Of a stretch of 64,000 bases of DNA, positions 57,292 to 64,000 are shown piece after piece; the stretch's first letter is position 1; every line of letters starts with the position of its first letter. A model generated the notes under the pieces. That model did not search any database. It saw only the letters and a program-made list of their open reading frames with translations, and was not told the origin of the DNA. The stretch is taken from contig NZ_CP049905.1 in assembly GCF_011305535.1 (NCBI RefSeq), positions 434,001-498,000 on the forward strand. The letters are read 5' to 3'. Source of the DNA: Diaphorobacter sp. HDW4B. GTDB taxonomy: Bacteria > Pseudomonadota > Gammaproteobacteria > Burkholderiales > Burkholderiaceae_C. Made by a program: the position numbers and the translations under genes.

Positions 57292-58692
57292 ATGCTGAAC
57301 CTGACCCCCTCCTCTTCGACGCCGCTGGTCGCTCAGATCACCGAAGGCATTCGCTCGTTGATCGACGCTCGCTCGCTCAAGCCGGGCACCAAGCTGCCAT
57401 CGATTCGCGCGTTTGCAGCTACGCATTCGGTGAGCGTGTTCACGGTGGTCGAGGCCTATAACCGCCTCGTCGCGCAAGGGCTGCTGAGCAATCAGCCGCA
57501 TGCGGGCTTCTTCGTCAATCGCATCAGCACCAAGGCGCAGGACAAGCCCAGCGACGAGCGCCATCCCCCCGTGTTCGATGCGGACTGGTATCTGCAGCAG
57601 ATCTTCGAGAACCGCGACTGGCCGCTCAAACCCGGCTGCGGCTGGCTGCCCGACGACTGGATGTTTGCCGACGGCGTGCGACGCGGCATGCGCAAGCTGG
57701 GCACCGAAGGCCTTTCGCTCAGCGGCTATGGCGAGCCCATGGGCCTGCGCGCGTTACGCCAGACGATTGCGCAGAACCTCGCGCAGGATCAACTCATCTC
57801 GGCCTGCAGCGATCAGGTGCTGCTCACCCACGGCGCAAGCCAAGGACTGGAGCTGGCCGCGCGCAGCCTGATCCAGCCGGGCGATGTGGTGCTGGTCGAC
57901 GATCCCGGTTATCCCAATCTGATGCGCCTGCTGCGGTCGCTGGGCGCACGATTGATCGGCGTGTCGCGCACGCCCACGGGCTACGACATGCAGCAACTGC
58001 AGCACCTGCTCGAATCAGAAGTCCCATCGCTGCGCCCCAAAGCCTTCTTCACCCAACCGCGTCTGCAAAGCCCCACCTGCTCACGCGCGAGCCTCGCGCA
58101 GATGCACCAGCTTTTGAAATGGGCTGCGCAACATGACTTCATGCTGGTGGAAAACGACATCTATGCCGACATGGATGCCAGCCATCAGCCGTCACTGGCC
58201 AGCCTCGATCAGCTCGACCGCGTGATCTATCTGGGCAGCTTTTCCAAGACCGTGTCGGCCAATCTGCGCGTGGGTTATCTGCTTGCGCGCGAGGGCATCG
58301 TGCAGCGGCTCACGCAGCAGAAGATGCTCTCGGGCCTGACCAGCTCCGAGGTGGCCGAGCGGCTGGTCCACAACGTGATCACCGATGGACGCTGGCGCAA
58401 GCATCTGAAATCGCTGCGCGAGCGCTTGGCGACAACGCACGAAAAGGTCGCTGCACGATTGCAGGCGCTCGGCTTCGAGCTGTATTGCGAGCCGCGCGAA
58501 GGCATGTATCTGTGGGCGCGCCATCCACGCATTGCGGACAGCATGACGATGGTGGCTGCAGCGGCCGAGCAAGGCATTCTGCTGGGGTTGGGTCGATTGT
58601 TCGTCGTGGATGACAAGCCCACAAATTGGCTGCGCTTCAACGTGGCGTTCAGCGACGATGAGCGCTTGTGGCAATGGCTTGCGGCTTGGTGA
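57292..58692 (+). CDS. MocR/GabR-type transcriptional regulator (GntR HTH + aminotransferase domain)
   Basis: 466 residues. A winged HTH occupies about 10–75 (PLVAQITEGIRSLIDARSL, GTKLPSIRAFAATHSVSVFTVVEAYNRL). The fold-type I aminotransferase-like domain spans about 110–466 (THGASQGLELAARSLIQPGD, DDPGYPNLMRLL). The PLP-binding Lys is in YLGSFSKTVSANLRVGY. In FFTQPRLQSPTC the usual Pro-rich segment is kept. Ligand may be GABA or another amine forming an aldimine with PLP. Divergent from gabP. Confidence 0.92.
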   Translation: MLNLTPSSSTPLVAQITEGIRSLIDARSLKPGTKLPSIRAFAATHSVSVFTVVEAYNRLVAQGLLSNQPHAGFFVNRISTKAQDKPSDERHPPVFDADWYLQQIFENRDWPLKPGCGWLPDDWMFADGVRRGMRKLGTEGLSLSGYGEPMGLRALRQTIAQNLAQDQLISACSDQVLLTHGASQGLELAARSLIQPGDVVLVDDPGYPNLMRLLRSLGARLIGVSRTPTGYDMQQLQHLLESEVPSLRPKAFFTQPRLQSPTCSRASLAQMHQLLKWAAQHDFMLVENDIYADMDASHQPSLASLDQLDRVIYLGSFSKTVSANLRVGYLLAREGIVQRLTQQKMLSGLTSSEVAERLVHNVITDGRWRKHLKSLRERLATTHEKVAARLQALGFELYCEPREGMYLWARHPRIADSMTMVAAAAEQGILLGLGRLFVVDDKPTNWLRFNVAFSDDERLWQWLAAW

Positions 58693-58909
58693 GTGGTGTG
58701 ATGAGCGGTTGAAGCGATCTGCTCCAGAATGTGCCGCACGATGCCCTTCGACGACCAACTGGCGACATAACCTGACAAGCCACGGCATGACACGCCCTCA
58801 CACTGGGAAGGTGCATGGTTCATCGTCCGACTCGACCTGCGCGTCAATGATGGCCTCTGGCGTCGGCGACAGGAATGTTCCTATCCGTTGGGAAGTGTGG
58901 AGGGAACAC

Positions 58910-59806
58910 ATGGTCAGAATACAGTTGGAGTTGGACTTGGGATACGAGGTCCTGACGGACAACGCGGACTTCTTTTTCTTCATCCATGCCGCCAATACGG
59001 CACATCAGACGGTGCTGGCGGAAAACTTGGTCGTCACCTCCCCAACCGCCGTCTGGGAAATCATTCAGGACGGCGGACCGCCCGCACAGCGATGCCTGCG
59101 GGTGAATGCCGCGACGGGTCCGTTGCGCGTTCAATATTCGGCCACGGTGCAGATTCGGCATATTCTGGAAGAGCCGTCGCGCATCGCGGAGACACCCGTC
59201 CAGCAGTTGCCTCAGGAAGTGCTGCACTACATCTATCCAAGCCGTTACTGCCAATCGGATTTGCTGTCGAATTTTGCGACCCGCGAGTTCGGCAACATAC
59301 AGTCGGGCTACTCGCGCGTGCTGGGCATCTGCGACTGGGTGGGTCAGCACGTGGAATATCGCTACAACAGCTCCAACTCGCAGACGTCCGCCTACGACAC
59401 ATTGGTCGAGCGTGTGGGCGTGTGCCGGGACTTTGCGCATCTGATGATCGCGATCTGCCGCGCGCTCAACATGCCCGCGCGCATCGTGACGGGAACCGAC
59501 TACGGCGCTGACCACCGGCTGGGCCCACCGGACTTTCACGCCTATGTCGAGGTCTTTCTCGGCCATCGCTGGTATCTGTTCGACCCTTCGGGTGTCGCCA
59601 TTCCCATGGGCATGGTGCGGTTGGCAACGGGACGAGATGCGGCCGATGTCGCCTTCGCCACCATCTTCGGCGGCGTCAGCTCCGAACAGCCGATCATCAA
59701 GGACTTCGCTGTCACCGATCCCTTCAACGAATGGGAATGGCCTTCTCACACATCGCTGGCCTTGTCCACCGACGAGATGTCACCGGCTCCGTTGCATCGC
59801 TGCTGA
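58910..59806 (+). CDS. Transglutaminase-like cysteine peptidase family protein
   Basis: 298 residues from ATG 58910, with a strong GGAGGG site; longer open frames upstream are not supported. An N-terminal beta domain (about 1–135) precedes a transglutaminase core whose triad is visible: Cys in VGVCRDFAHLMIA, His in DFHAYVEVFLG and Asp in WYLFDPSGVA. No signal peptide. Bacterial members act as proteases or amidases; the substrate is not known. The 217 bases before it show no other feature. Confidence 0.88.
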   Translation: MVRIQLELDLGYEVLTDNADFFFFIHAANTAHQTVLAENLVVTSPTAVWEIIQDGGPPAQRCLRVNAATGPLRVQYSATVQIRHILEEPSRIAETPVQQLPQEVLHYIYPSRYCQSDLLSNFATREFGNIQSGYSRVLGICDWVGQHVEYRYNSSNSQTSAYDTLVERVGVCRDFAHLMIAICRALNMPARIVTGTDYGADHRLGPPDFHAYVEVFLGHRWYLFDPSGVAIPMGMVRLATGRDAADVAFATIFGGVSSEQPIIKDFAVTDPFNEWEWPSHTSLALSTDEMSPAPLHRC

Positions 59807-59820
59807 CTCGACGCGAAGCC

Positions 59821-60567
59821 TCATGCAAGCGCCAACGCAAAAGCGCCCGCGTCGCTCCAATCGAGACGCGCTTCATCCCGCAGCTCGCAGACCATGACTT
59901 GCACTGGCAAGCAGACGGAGAGCACAACAGATTGTTCCGAAGGCGTTTTCGCGAGCCATGAACGTGCATGTTCTGCATTGCTTGAATCGCACTCCAACGA
60001 CGACTGCACAAGATCGCCGCTTTGCTTGCGGCATTCCAGTCGGGGCAACAAGGCAAAGTCCACGCCGGTTCCAGCGCGTTTGAACCAGGCTTCTTTCAGA
60101 CTCCACCATTGCATGAATTGCAGATGGCGCTGCTGCTCGTCGGCGATGGCATTCAACTGCTCGCGCTCTTGCGGCGTGCAAGCGAGTTCCGCCAGCTCAT
60201 GCAACGCGCTGCGTGGCTTGCGTGCCAGCGCTTCGATATCGACGCCCACGGGCTGAGACGCGACAGCACAGGCGATGTAGCCATGGCTGTGTGAAAGGGA
60301 AAGATGGAGATCGCTGCGCACCGATTGCGGTGCCTGCCCTGCCGGGGCTTCCAACGGCCATTGCGTAATCTGCTCTGGATGGCCCGCCAGCAGCAGACGC
60401 AGCGCATATCGGCAGGCAATGAATTCTTCGCGACGGGCTGGCGACTGCATTTGCGCGAGCCGGTCGTTTTCCGATGCGGTCAGCCATGTCGCATAAAGAG
60501 AGCGCTCTGCAGCGCTCCACATGGCCGACTGAGTAGCTACCAACAGCCGAACTGTTCCGGCAGCCAT
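59821..60567 (-). CDS. 4'-phosphopantetheinyl transferase (Sfp/AcpT type)
   Basis: 248 residues. The magnesium/CoA motifs PVGVDIEAL and WWSLKEAWFKRAG are intact and SDLHLSLSHSHGYIACAV matches the family. It transfers the phosphopantetheine arm of CoA to a carrier-protein Ser. Start ATG 60567 (a GTG lies just upstream). Position at the end of the ketosynthase cluster suggests it activates the cluster's acyl carrier proteins. Confidence 0.9.
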   Translation of the reverse strand: MAAGTVRLLVATQSAMWSAAERSLYATWLTASENDRLAQMQSPARREEFIACRYALRLLLAGHPEQITQWPLEAPAGQAPQSVRSDLHLSLSHSHGYIACAVASQPVGVDIEALARKPRSALHELAELACTPQEREQLNAIADEQQRHLQFMQWWSLKEAWFKRAGTGVDFALLPRLECRKQSGDLVQSSLECDSSNAEHARSWLAKTPSEQSVVLSVCLPVQVMVCELRDEARLDWSDAGAFALALA

Positions 60568-60577
60568 CACCGCTCGC

Positions 60578-61018
60578 TCACTTGGTCTTGGCGTAGGTGC
60601 CCTTGAGTGCGACGCCGGTCATGATGTTGCCCGCGTGGCATTCGAAGTTGACCGGGTCCTTCACCGCATTGCGCTTGTAGAAGCTGTGCAGATCGACCAC
60701 GGCATTCGCGCCCTTTTGCTTGGCCGAATCCTGGAAGGCGATCAGTGCCGACAGCGCGGCCCACTTGCAGGCGGTTTGGTCGTCCTTGCCCACACCGTTG
60801 GTCTTCTTGTTGGAAGTGTCTTCGCCCAGCTTGGCGCTGACTGCTGGCGTGCGCGCACCGGCCATGTAGAACTTCACGCTGCCGTCGAGCTTGCCGTCTG
60901 CCGTGCCCATCTGGATCACTTCCTCGATCGGCACCATCAGCGTGTCGTTGCGTGCCTGTGCGGCCGTCACAGCGCCCAGCGCCAGCAGCGCGACCATTGC
61001 AGTCTTCTTGATGCTCAT
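60578..61018 (-). CDS. Exported protein of the aryl-polyene-type cluster
   Basis: 146 residues with a signal peptide (MSIKKTAMVALLALGAVTAAQA-RN). The mature domain has AFQDSAKQKGANAVVDLHSFYKRN and FECHAGNIMTGVALKGTYAK, with two Cys. Similar exported proteins next to the phosphopantetheinyl transferase of aryl polyene clusters are, as I recall, often misnamed excinuclease ATPase subunits. No enzymatic motif is seen. Seventeen bases or fewer separate it from neighbours downstream; 79 upstream. Confidence 0.75.
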   Translation of the reverse strand: MSIKKTAMVALLALGAVTAAQARNDTLMVPIEEVIQMGTADGKLDGSVKFYMAGARTPAVSAKLGEDTSNKKTNGVGKDDQTACKWAALSALIAFQDSAKQKGANAVVDLHSFYKRNAVKDPVNFECHAGNIMTGVALKGTYAKTK

Positions 61019-61097
61019 CTGTCTTCTCCTTGGTTTTGGGTCTCCGACCCGTTGTTGATCGAACGATTGGAAGCCGTCCTCCGTCCGCTCTCGGCTT

Positions 61098-62345
61098 CTA
61101 TGCTTTCCAGCGCTTGAAGATCAACGAGGTGTTGATGCCGCCAAACGCGAAATTGTTGCTCATCACCACGTCGGTGTTCACCGCACGCGGCTGATCGACG
61201 ATGTAGTCGATGGCGGCGCAGCGCTCATCCACCTGCGTGAGATTGGCGTTCTGCGCGAACAGGCCGTCGTGCATCATCTCCAGCGTCATCCAGGCTTCGA
61301 GCGCGCCACAGGCACCCAGCGTGTGGCCCATGAAACCCTTGAGCGTGCTGACCGGAACGCGGTCGCCAAACATCTCGTATGTGGCCGCAGATTCGGCGAT
61401 ATCGCCCTGCTCCGTGGACGTGCCATGCGCATTCACGTAGCCGATGTCCGAAGGCGAAATGCCCGCGTCTTCGATGGCCAGTCGCATGGCCTCGGCCATG
61501 GTGGCCGAGTTGGGATGCGTGACATGCGTGCCGTCGCAGTTGGTGCCAAAGCCGATCAGCTCGGCAATGATGTTTGCGCCGCGTGCCTTGGCGTGCTCCA
61601 ACTCTTCCAGCACGAAGGTGCATGCGCCCTCGCCCAACACCAGACCATCGCGTGCCGCATCGAACGGACGCGGCGTGAGTTCCGGAGTGTCGTTCTTCAC
61701 GCTGGTGGCGAACAGCGTGTCGAACACCGCTGCCTGCGTGGCGTCCAGTTCTTCCGCGCCGCCTGCCAGCATCGCAATCTGCTTGCCGGTCTGGATCGCC
61801 TCGAACGCGTAACCAATGCCTTGGCTGCCGGAAGTGCAGGCGCTCGACGTGGTGATCACGCGGCCCGTAAGCCCCAGAAACACGCCGATGTTGACCGCAG
61901 CGGTATGCGACATCATCTTGATGTAGGTGTTGGCGTTGATGCCCTCGGTGGTCTTCTCGGCGATCATGCGGCCGAAGTCGCCGATGGCAGCAGGCGTTCC
62001 CGCCGACGAGCCATACGCCACGCCCATCTTGCCGCTCTTGACCAGCGGATCGCCGAGCAGGCCTGCATTCTCCAGCGCGATCTCGCTGGCGCGCGTGCCC
62101 ATCAGCGCCACGCGGCCCATGCTGCGCATGGTCTTGCGGTTGTAGTGCGCGGGCAGTTCGAACTCGGGCACGGTGCAGCCCAGTTGCGTGTTCAGACCTT
62201 CGATGTCCTTCCACTCGTGCATGGTGCGAATCACGTTCTTGCCGCTGTGCAGTTGCGCACGCACCGTGGGCCAGTCATGGCCCAGCGGGCTCAGGGCACC
62301 GATGCCGGTCACCACGACGCGGCGTTTGTTCGACAAGGAACTCAT
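61098..62345 (-). CDS. Beta-ketoacyl-ACP synthase (FabF/ApeR-like)
   Basis: 415 residues from ATG 62345. Condensing-enzyme triad: Cys in TTSSACTSGSQGIGYA, His in VNAHGTSTEQGD and His in GFMGHTLGACGALEAW. VVVTGIGALSPLGHDW opens the protein and NNFAFGGINTSLIF closes it. It elongates an ACP-bound chain by decarboxylative condensation. The ATG overlaps the ketoreductase stop (ATGA), so the genes are translated in series. Confidence 0.93.
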   Translation of the reverse strand: MSSLSNKRRVVVTGIGALSPLGHDWPTVRAQLHSGKNVIRTMHEWKDIEGLNTQLGCTVPEFELPAHYNRKTMRSMGRVALMGTRASEIALENAGLLGDPLVKSGKMGVAYGSSAGTPAAIGDFGRMIAEKTTEGINANTYIKMMSHTAAVNIGVFLGLTGRVITTSSACTSGSQGIGYAFEAIQTGKQIAMLAGGAEELDATQAAVFDTLFATSVKNDTPELTPRPFDAARDGLVLGEGACTFVLEELEHAKARGANIIAELIGFGTNCDGTHVTHPNSATMAEAMRLAIEDAGISPSDIGYVNAHGTSTEQGDIAESAATYEMFGDRVPVSTLKGFMGHTLGACGALEAWMTLEMMHDGLFAQNANLTQVDERCAAIDYIVDQPRAVNTDVVMSNNFAFGGINTSLIFKRWKA

Positions 62346-63088
62346 CCCAGCATCCCTCCGTTGACTGAAATGACCTGGCGCGTCACATACGACGACTCCG
62401 GCCCCACGAGAAACGACACCGCGGCGGCCACTTCGTCCACCGTGCCCATGCGCCGCATCGGAATCAACTCCATCGCGTGCTCCAGCACTTCCTCGCTCAC
62501 CATCTCGGTGTCGATCAGGCCGGGAGCCACGCAGTTGACGGTGATGTCGCGCTTGGCCAACTCGATCGCCAGCGACTTGGTCGCCGCGATCACGCCTGCC
62601 TTGGCCGCGCTGTAATTGGTCTGCCCGCGATTGCCCATCAGCGCGGACACCGACGCCAGCGTGACGATGCGCCCCGGCTTGCGCCTGCGCACCATCGGCA
62701 TGACGACCGGGTGCAGCACGTTGTAGAACGCATCCAGATTGGTGTGCACCACGGCATCCCACTCCTCGCCGCTCATCGCGGGAAAAGCGTTGTCGCGCGC
62801 AATGCCCGCATTGCAGACCACGCCGTAGTAAGCGCCGTGCGCCTCCATGTCGGCTTCCAGCGCGGCACTGCTGGCAGCGCGATCGGCCACGTCGAACTGC
62901 AGCACGCGCGCGCTTCGTCCCATGGCCTCGATGGCGCGCGCCACTTCCTGCGCGTGCTCCACGCCGCTGCGGCAATGCACGACGATGTCATGGCCATCGC
63001 GCGCCAGTCGCAGCGCAATCGCCCGGCCTATGCCTCGGCTGGATCCGGTCACCAGAACGGTACCCTTGGTGGTCGATTCAGTCGTCAT
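62342..63088 (-). CDS. 3-oxoacyl-ACP reductase (FabG/ApeQ-like)
   Basis: 248 residues from ATG 63088. VLVTGSSRGIGRAIAL binds NADPH, CNAGIARDNAF follows, and the catalytic Ser-Tyr-Lys are in LASVSALMGNRGQTNYSAAKAG. APGLIDTEMV and SYVTRQVISVNGGM complete the FabG pattern. Reduces the beta-keto group of the growing polyene. Confidence 0.93.
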   Translation of the reverse strand: MTTESTTKGTVLVTGSSRGIGRAIALRLARDGHDIVVHCRSGVEHAQEVARAIEAMGRSARVLQFDVADRAASSAALEADMEAHGAYYGVVCNAGIARDNAFPAMSGEEWDAVVHTNLDAFYNVLHPVVMPMVRRRKPGRIVTLASVSALMGNRGQTNYSAAKAGVIAATKSLAIELAKRDITVNCVAPGLIDTEMVSEEVLEHAMELIPMRRMGTVDEVAAAVSFLVGPESSYVTRQVISVNGGMLG

Positions 63089-63096
63089 TCCTGTCT

Positions 63097-63561
63097 TCAG
63101 TTCTCTGTGTTCTGCAGCGACTGCACGTAGGCGCCGCCGTCCTCGGGTTCGTAGACCGAGATGCGCGCCGTGGCGCAGACCTCGTCCCTGGATCGAATTG
63201 TGCAATCAAACATGCCAAGCCCATTGTCACCCATGAGTTCGCATTGCACATGCACCGTCAGGAGCGCATCGGGTGAAAAAAAGTCAGCGCTTGCATCGAA
63301 CTTGCGCGTGCCCAGCAAAAAGCCCAGCTTGACCTGCTGCCCCGCCTGCAAGGCCCGCCAGCCGGCCCACGCCGCCACGGTCTGGGCCATGTATTCCAGC
63401 CCGACCCATGCGGGCATTCCTTCGTCCTGCAGATACAGGCCATCGCGCGGCACGGTCACCTCGGCCACGGCGCTTTCCTCGTCCGCCGCCAGCAGCCGGT
63501 CGATCAGCAGCATCGCCCCGCGATGCGGCACGTAGTTCTCGATGGGCAAAAATTCCTGCAT
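63097..63561 (-). CDS. 3-hydroxyacyl-ACP dehydratase (hotdog fold, ApeP-like)
   Basis: 154 residues from ATG 63561. IENYVPHRGAMLLIDRLLA holds the FabA/FabZ-type active-site His, and GLEYMAQTVAAWAGWRA the helix with the second catalytic residue (Glu). KLGFLLGTRKFDAS is typical of polyene-cluster dehydratases. It removes water after ketoreduction to set each double bond. It lies eight bases upstream of the ketoreductase start. Confidence 0.9.
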   Translation of the reverse strand: MQEFLPIENYVPHRGAMLLIDRLLAADEESAVAEVTVPRDGLYLQDEGMPAWVGLEYMAQTVAAWAGWRALQAGQQVKLGFLLGTRKFDASADFFSPDALLTVHVQCELMGDNGLGMFDCTIRSRDEVCATARISVYEPEDGGAYVQSLQNTEN

Positions 63562-63592
63562 CACCAATTCGTCTGTCTTTTCTGTTCGTTGA

Positions 63593-64000
63593 TCAGCCCG
63601 CCGCCAACAGCAAGGCACAGTTGCTTCCGCCAAAGGCAAAAGAGTTGCTGAGCACCGCCCGCGCATTGCAGCCCAGAGCCGATTGAGGCCCTGCGATGTT
63701 CAGCGCAGGCAAGGCCGCATCCGCCACCCCGTCCCACCAATGCGCGGGCAAGCGGCCTTGCGGATTGTCGTGCAGCACATGCCAGCAGATCGCGGCTTCG
63801 AGCGCACCGGCAGCGGCCAGCGCGTGGCCGGTCAGCGGCTTGGTGGAACTCACCGCAGCCGATGTGCCGAACAAGGCATGCACCGCCACGCTTTCCATCG
63901 CATCGTTGTGCGGCGTGGCCGTGCCGTGCAGATTCACATAATCGACCTGCGCAGCCTGCATGCCCGCACGATCCAGCGCCTGCTGCATGGCCGAGATCGC
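63593..64000 (-). CDS. Beta-ketoacyl-ACP synthase (ApeO-like), C-terminal part, 5' end outside window
   Basis: The frame is open to the window edge; the last 135 residues are present. The two catalytic His are in VNLHGTATPHNDAMESV and PLTGHALAAAGALEAAI, and SNSFAFGGSNCALLL ends the thiolase fold. The Cys half lies beyond 64000. The order KS–DH–KR–KS matches apeO–apeP–apeQ–apeR of aryl polyene clusters. Confidence 0.9.
   Translation of the reverse strand, partial: AISAMQQALDRAGMQAAQVDYVNLHGTATPHNDAMESVAVHALFGTSAAVSSTKPLTGHALAAAGALEAAICWHVLHDNPQGRLPAHWWDGVADAALPALNIAGPQSALGCNARAVLSNSFAFGGSNCALLLAAG

Overview
The window is a high-GC, gene-dense stretch of a betaproteobacterial chromosome, most likely Comamonadaceae (Comamonas/Delftia/Acidovorax-like). 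The basis is the gene order folC–SPOR protein–cvpA–purF–metZ, the pepN–fbp pair, Bug-type solute-binding proteins, a phasin with PHA-type operators, and an intergenic hairpin repeat of a kind I recall from this family. The genus cannot be fixed from the sequence alone.

Layout. 1–12.5 kb: a partial 5-oxoprolinase, crcB, a LOG-family protein, a chemoreceptor, an MFS permease, rmuC, a 2-hydroxyacid reductase, a Na+/H+ antiporter, pncB and a thioesterase. 12.5–14.5 kb: a phasin gene with three palindromic operators, and a short-chain 3-hydroxyacyl-CoA dehydrogenase behind a perfect 20-bp palindrome. 14.5–23 kb: a nested inverted repeat, an eight-gene tRNA array (Ala-Glu-Asp-Glu-Asp-Ala-Glu-Asp in transcription order), gltX, metZ, purF, cvpA, a SPOR protein and folC. 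23–43.5 kb: mostly housekeeping genes (ppnP, argG, murB, yajQ, plsY, ybaK, prfB with its programmed frameshift, pepN, fbp), plus a glycine-zipper/Gln-Tyr-rich exported protein, a retropepsin-like protease, a degenerate HD-GYP protein and a two-component system.

43.5–46.4 kb is a small integrated element in tRNA-Thr(CGT). It has a 46-bp att repeat, a tyrosine recombinase, the C-terminal half of what looks like a rolling-circle Rep gene coupled to it by ATGA, and an IS3-family insertion that lacks a target duplication. It looks like a replicative integrative element, possibly inovirus-like, gutted by an IS-mediated deletion.

46.9–55.6 kb is a catabolic/uptake cluster on the minus strand: SDR, FAD-dependent dehydrogenase, NIPSNAP protein, livH, livM, livG, livF and a periplasmic binding protein, with a divergent AraC-family regulator. 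Three of these genes (livF, livG, the flavoprotein) each carry one single-base deletion, so the cluster is either decaying or affected by assembly error. 55.6–58.7 kb is a gabP-like permease with a divergent MocR/GabR-type regulator; four phased 10-bp repeats lie between them. 58.9–64 kb ends with a transglutaminase-like protein and the tail of an aryl-polyene-type biosynthetic cluster (two ketosynthases, dehydratase, ketoreductase, exported protein, phosphopantetheinyl transferase), cut by the window edge.
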